Of a DNA stretch of 18,492 nt, positions 15,245 to 18,492 are shown piece after piece. Position numbers and translations under genes: made by a program. The notes under the pieces are model-generated. The model searched no databases. It had not been told where the DNA came from and saw only the letters and a program-made list of their open reading frames with translations. The stretch's first letter is position 1, and every line of letters starts with the position of its first letter. The DNA lies in the NCBI GenBank assembly GCA_023301545.1, contig JALZUI010000081.1, positions 1 through 18,492 on the forward strand. Reading direction: 5' to 3'. The DNA comes from Akkermansiaceae bacterium (GTDB lineage Bacteria > Verrucomicrobiota > Verrucomicrobiia > Verrucomicrobiales > Akkermansiaceae).

Positions 15245-16006
15245 CTAATCTGACTTTTCTGCAGTCTTTGGTTTAGTATCGGTAGGAATTGGAACATGTA
15301 TAGCTTCAAGCTCTTCCTCCACGGGCACAGCAACGGGAGAGGGAGTCTCCACAGGTTTAGTTGGAATCGCTTCGGCTTCTTCTCTTTTACGAAGGTTTTC
15401 GAGTCGAATTTTTTCGAGCTTATCTTCCCATTTTATAAATTCACTAATGACCCAGTCGCGAGCTTGGAAATAGTTTAATAGGGAAAAGATCGCTAGGATT
15501 ACCCAAGCGATGGAGGCCACATGCCAGCCTATGATATGGAAGATTGATAAGAAAATGACACTGCTTCCGATCGATACCGCAGAGAGGCTTAGCATCGCAG
15601 ACTCCCGTTGTAAGATGATTTTAATCATACCGAAACATACGGCTGCAATTCCAAGGATAGGGAGTAGGGTGTAGATGAATTTACCTAAATCAAGTTGCTT
15701 GTCACGACCCACCACGTCTTCATAGAATTCGATAGAGTTTTCATCTAGCTCAGCCGCTACCTCCAGGGCCTCTTTAGCTGCAGATGTTGTGGGTGAGATG
15801 AGGTGCCATATTTGATTAAGCCCAGCGGAGAGAGTTGCTTCCAGAGCTCCAATTACAAAGCAAACAAGGAAGATGAGAATGTGCTTCACATTAGGCTCTG
15901 CAAGGACGGGTTTATCCTTGAGCTTGGCTTCAATATTAGTGCGTAGCTTAGTGGGGAGTTGTCGGAATTTACCACCAAACCCATTTGTTGAATCCTGCTT
16001 TTCCAT
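15245..16006 (-). CDS. Unrecognised four-span membrane protein with Pro/Glu-rich tail
   Basis: I do not recognise this 253-residue protein. It has a basic cytoplasmic N-terminus (1-41), then four hydrophobic segments at about 42-62, 109-131, 138-158 and 161-180. A polar acidic loop (about 72-105) separates spans 1 and 2. Spans 2-4 form a compact hairpin bundle. A charged, helix-prone stretch (184-212, FIKWEDKLEKIRLENLRKREE) follows, then a low-complexity tail rich in Pro, Val, Glu and Thr (213-253). Topology by charge suggests both ends are cytoplasmic. No catalytic motif is visible. The start ATG follows TTCTAAT without a Shine-Dalgarno. The gene is divergent from the 205-residue orphan gene at 16171 and upstream of lpd on the same strand; co-transcription with lpd is possible but not shown. 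Confidence 0.75.
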   Translation of the reverse strand: MEKQDSTNGFGGKFRQLPTKLRTNIEAKLKDKPVLAEPNVKHILIFLVCFVIGALEATLSAGLNQIWHLISPTTSAAKEALEVAAELDENSIEFYEDVVGRDKQLDLGKFIYTLLPILGIAAVCFGMIKIILQRESAMLSLSAVSIGSSVIFLSIFHIIGWHVASIAWVILAIFSLLNYFQARDWVISEFIKWEDKLEKIRLENLRKREEAEAIPTKPVETPSPVAVPVEEELEAIHVPIPTDTKPKTAEKSD

Positions 16007-16170
16007 ATTAGAAGAGTACCTTGTCTAATAATTGAAACAAAGCATAATCTTTACCATGTAGAGGGGGCTAGATAGGCCTGAACGCAATAGGAACTAATTT
16101 TCTTAAGACGTTATGTCAATTTTGTTGCAATAGTTATTTCATTGCGATAGATGTTTGGCTCTTCTTTATT
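16007..16170. promoter_or_regulatory. Divergent intergenic region with TTGC(A/G)ATAG repeats
   Basis: This 164-bp gap separates two divergently read genes, so it should hold promoters for both. It contains TTGCAATAG (16125-16133) and TTGCGATAG (16142-16150), with 17 bp between equivalent bases. A partial third copy, GCAATAG, is at 16084-16090. Spacing of nearly two helical turns would suit a regulator on one DNA face. TTGCAA (16125-16130) with TAGATG (16148-16153) at 17-bp spacing is a weak promoter candidate for the + gene. I cannot place the minus-strand promoter. Confidence 0.3.
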
Positions 16171-16788
16171 ATGTCGATCGTTTATCAGTCTGCAAATCCT
16201 CAGCTCAACCCAGAGCAGCGCGCGCTTAAGCTATTGCTCAAGGACTGTGCGGAAGGGTTTTATCAGCAGATGTATTTTTTAGGGAAGGACGTGAACTCAA
16301 AAGCGGAGAATTTATTAGAGGAGTTCGGTTTTACTAAATCACCTTCGAAGGGGCTTAAGGGAACGAGTTGTTATACGCTTGAGCAGGCAGGTTTAGCGAT
16401 CGACCTCTACGGCTCTTGTGTGGGGTGTTATACTGATGATGGAAGCGTGGTTTTCCTGAGAACGCACAAACGGTTTTTTCACTGGTTAGCAGAGGGGCGT
16501 TGCGTTGCAGGGCTCTGGGAGCTAGAAGATGTTAAATCTGGAAGTCCAGATTCGCTTTTTAATACTGCTAAGCCTCTATTAGAATGGTGGGCCACATATG
16601 AAAGCTGGATCACGAAGCGCATGGGGCCAGAGTATCGAGAAGCGTGTTACAAGGAATGGGGTAGGCTAAAGACCCAGAAGCAATGGTTATCACCTAACGA
16701 CGCCACTACTTGGCTTTCAGGTTTTCTAGAACTAGGGCCGGAGCAGGTGCGACCAAAGCATTATAAGGTAGCTGATACCGCGGCGTAG
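16171..16788 (+). CDS. Conserved-looking hypothetical protein, Trp- and Cys-rich, 205 aa
   Basis: I do not recognise a family. There is no signal peptide or membrane span, so it is probably cytoplasmic. It has eight Trp in 205 residues (105, 116, 139, 140, 146, 163, 172, 181) and six Cys (26, 67, 83, 86, 111, 159), including a CxxC at 83-86 (SCVGC). The middle part (about 66-120) reads like a compact beta domain, with LEQAGLAIDLYG and DDGSVVFLRTHKRFFHW. The rest looks helical. Codon use resembles its neighbours and its frame is free of stops for the whole length, so it is probably a real gene. The start ATG follows TCTTCTTTATT with no Shine-Dalgarno. It converges on the dGTPase gene with only 21 bp between the two stop codons and no terminator hairpin there. 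Confidence 0.7.
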   Translation: MSIVYQSANPQLNPEQRALKLLLKDCAEGFYQQMYFLGKDVNSKAENLLEEFGFTKSPSKGLKGTSCYTLEQAGLAIDLYGSCVGCYTDDGSVVFLRTHKRFFHWLAEGRCVAGLWELEDVKSGSPDSLFNTAKPLLEWWATYESWITKRMGPEYREACYKEWGRLKTQKQWLSPNDATTWLSGFLELGPEQVRPKHYKVADTAA

Positions 16789-16809
16789 GGTATTATCCCC
16801 TTGTGCAAT

Positions 16810-18084
16810 TTAGTGTAGTAGGTCCGTGATCGAACCTGCGTTGGCATCGAAGAGACGGAGGTAAAGCTTTTTGGCTGAAAGATCAGTTTGTGAAGCAATG
16901 TAATCAGCCAAGAGGCGGTGCTTAATGGTGAGGTCAGAAGCTTCTTGGATTTCAGTAAGGTCGGCTGAAGGCAGTAGTTGTTGAGGCTTGTGCGTGAGGA
17001 GGCAATTTTCGGAAAAAACGCGCCAGAGTTTTTCGAGCATTTCTTTCCCTTTGTATTCGAGCTGTTTAAGTCCTGTTTGGAGGAAGACGAGCTCGTAGGA
17101 GAGCTTCTTGTAAATCTGGCATCTCGCCTGTGCCTCTGGGCAGATACTGAGGCGGTGGCGGTAGCGGTTAGAGGAGCTAGAGAGGATGTTGACGTCTTCG
17201 GTCAGTTCGGTCGCGCGGATGTGCTCGCCAATCCGTTTTCCAACAAAGGCGTCCATGCGGTTGCCTTTGAGAGATTTGATTAGGGATTCGATGGCCTCAG
17301 CTTGGATTCCTTCGACATCATTCTCTTCTGCCCAGAGTTCGACTTTATGCGGACTCAGGAAGCCCGCCCGCGCGCTATCGGCGAGATCGTTGAGCGAGTA
17401 GGCTGTGTCATCGGCCCAATCCATGATTTGGCATTCTAGGGACTTAAAAGAGTCGCGCGGTGCTCCAGGAGTGAGCTCGGGAGGGAAATCGTTACCTGCC
17501 ATTGCCCAGTCCAGAATATGCTGTTGATTGTCATAGATGAAGTGATTTTCTGGAGGGTCGGCCTGGCCTCCGAGTTCAGACCAGAGGGTTTTGTATTTGA
17601 GAACGGAGTCGGTAAAGGCACGAGTAGGGTTCATGCCCTGGCGTTTCTCGGAGAAAATCCGCTCCGTGAGGAGACGGAGGGTCTGGGCGTTGCCTTCGAA
17701 TCCGCCGTGGGGGCGCATGAGCTCGTTCAAGACCTTTTCTCCGGCATGACCAAAAGGGGGATGCCCAAGATCGTGAGAGATACAGGCTGCTTCTACGAGA
17801 TCCGGATCGATGTAGAAGGTGTTGCTGAGGAGGGGGCTGGAGCTCTGTAGCCAATGGGTAATGGATCGTCCGATCTGGGCGACTTCTAGGGAGTGTGTGA
17901 GGCGGGTACGATAGAAATCATATTCGCCACTTAAAAATACTTGGGTCTTACTCTGTAATTCACGAAAGGCGGAAGTGTACAGGACGCGGTCACGATCGAT
18001 CTGGAATGGGGTGCGGTGATCGCTAGAGGAGTTTTCCGTTTCTCTGCGCTCAAGGTCAAACTCGTTGTAGAAGGCGTTCTGCAT
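16810..18084 (-). CDS. dgt: dGTPase-family HD-domain triphosphohydrolase
   Basis: A 424-residue protein of the deoxyguanosinetriphosphate triphosphohydrolase family, which cleaves dNTPs to the nucleoside and tripolyphosphate and so controls dNTP pools. The N-terminal family block is DRDRVLYTSAFRELQSKTQVF (starting near D30). HD metal ligands are H64 (RTRLTHSLEVAQ), H104-D105 (ISHDLGHPPFGHAGE) and an Asp at about 225-226 (MDWADDTAYS). The active-site HGGFEGNAQTLR stretch is at about 126-137. Length fits the 'type 2' dGTPase-like subfamily (about 380-450) better than the longer E. coli Dgt. Substrate choice within dNTPs cannot be read from sequence. The start is the first Met before the family block; no Shine-Dalgarno. 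It lies 43 bp after the co-directional cysteine-cluster gene, possibly one transcript. Confidence 0.9.
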   Translation of the reverse strand: MQNAFYNEFDLERRETENSSSDHRTPFQIDRDRVLYTSAFRELQSKTQVFLSGEYDFYRTRLTHSLEVAQIGRSITHWLQSSSPLLSNTFYIDPDLVEAACISHDLGHPPFGHAGEKVLNELMRPHGGFEGNAQTLRLLTERIFSEKRQGMNPTRAFTDSVLKYKTLWSELGGQADPPENHFIYDNQQHILDWAMAGNDFPPELTPGAPRDSFKSLECQIMDWADDTAYSLNDLADSARAGFLSPHKVELWAEENDVEGIQAEAIESLIKSLKGNRMDAFVGKRIGEHIRATELTEDVNILSSSSNRYRHRLSICPEAQARCQIYKKLSYELVFLQTGLKQLEYKGKEMLEKLWRVFSENCLLTHKPQQLLPSADLTEIQEASDLTIKHRLLADYIASQTDLSAKKLYLRLFDANAGSITDLLH

Positions 18085-18127
18085 GCTGTGAAAACTTTAC
18101 GGGATAAAGAGGGCGGGGCAAGGAGAA

Positions 18128-18492
18128 TTATTCGAGCAAGCCCTGCTCTTTAGCAAGGTCGATAGGGATGGGTTTAGCGTGGCAGGCATCTTTCCAGCCA
18201 GGGAAGTTCCAGGTGTTAGGGAAGCCTTTGCACTGCTCTGGCTTGGCCTCATGAATAAGGCAGCCTCCATTGACGAGCATGCTACAGGAGTGATCCTCGT
18301 TCTCTAAGATAGATAGACCATTTCTAGCGGAGTTAACACGAGTGTGCTGATCAATGAATTCTTGTTCGGTGAGATCGAAAAAGGAGGCAATCTTAGTAAC
18401 CTCCTCATCAGTGATCCGTACATCGCCAGGCCAGCGACAGCAGGCGGTGCAGCGGTCGCATTGGTAAAAGGTGGTTGGGTCTAGGAGGGGGG
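18128..18492 (-). CDS. C-terminal part of YkgJ-type CxxCxxCC cysteine-cluster protein, truncated by window edge
   Basis: The minus-strand frame runs from the right edge (18492) to the stop at 18128-18130 and gives 120 complete codons. The start lies outside the window. Near the visible N-terminus is YQCDRCTACCRWPGD, the C-x2-C-x2-CC signature. Later cysteines in HSCSML, GGCLIH and KPEQCKGFP follow the family pattern, and a final Cys (KDACHA) lies near the end. Such proteins are thought to bind zinc or an iron-sulfur cluster; their function is unsettled. The sequence is polar with no membrane span, so it is probably cytoplasmic. It ends 43 bp before the dGTPase gene on the same strand. Confidence 0.85.
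   Translation of the reverse strand, partial: PLLDPTTFYQCDRCTACCRWPGDVRITDEEVTKIASFFDLTEQEFIDQHTRVNSARNGLSILENEDHSCSMLVNGGCLIHEAKPEQCKGFPNTWNFPGWKDACHAKPIPIDLAKEQGLLE

Noticed and set aside
15233..15253. TCAGA...TCTGA inverted repeat at the membrane-protein stop as a terminator
   Set aside because: The stem is only five pairs with an 11-base loop and lacks a proper T-tract on the minus strand.
16760..16800. ATACC...GGTAT repeat between the 205-aa gene and dgt as a two-way terminator
   Set aside because: The stem is five pairs, with no T run on either side.

Overview
The window looks like a chromosomal segment of a bacterium in the phylum Verrucomicrobiota, probably related to Verrucomicrobiales/Akkermansia. 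The main evidence is a four-gene run at the left end. It matches, in gene order and sequence, the Akkermansia muciniphila Amuc_1101-1100-1099-1098 pilus-like locus, read from PilM-like to secretin. Base composition is moderate, coding density is high, and nearly every start codon lacks a Shine-Dalgarno sequence and sits behind an A/T-rich leader. I see no tRNA, rRNA, insertion sequence, phage gene or CRISPR array.

Region 1 (2-5127, + strand) is a pilus-like envelope operon. It holds the C-terminal end of a PilM/PilN-type protein (cut by the window edge), an Amuc_1100-type single-span protein, an Amuc_1099-type single-span protein with an EF-hand-like calcium loop, and an Amuc_1098-type secretin with N-terminal TPRs. 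The secretin gene carries a run of nine G just after the signal peptide. Gain or loss of one G gives an early stop, so it is a candidate phase-variation switch. The operon ends at a strong intrinsic terminator whose T-tract directly abuts the next start codon.

Region 2 (5184-8142, +) is a tightly coupled housekeeping operon, coaE-rho-rnd. The genes overlap by one base at TAATG junctions. A terminator lies at each end, and both are preceded by the same 15-bp A/T-rich element. Rho has an unusual RNP1 motif.

Region 3 (8322-13578, +) is gyrB-gyrA. GyrB has the long insertion typical of many Gram-negative gyrases. GyrA has Ser at the position of E. coli Asp87, the acidic quinolone-contact residue. 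A terminator follows.

Region 4 (13685-18492) is a mixed-strand area. It holds a stand-alone lpd gene (-), a four-span membrane protein of unknown function (-), a Trp-rich 205-residue orphan protein (+), a dGTPase-family HD hydrolase (-), and the C-terminal part of a CxxCxxCC (YkgJ-type) cysteine-cluster protein (-) that runs off the right edge.

The least explored biology here is the pilus-like system. It has a secretin and inner-membrane PilM/N/O-like parts but no visible pilin or assembly ATPase in the window. The G9 tract suggests it may be switchable.
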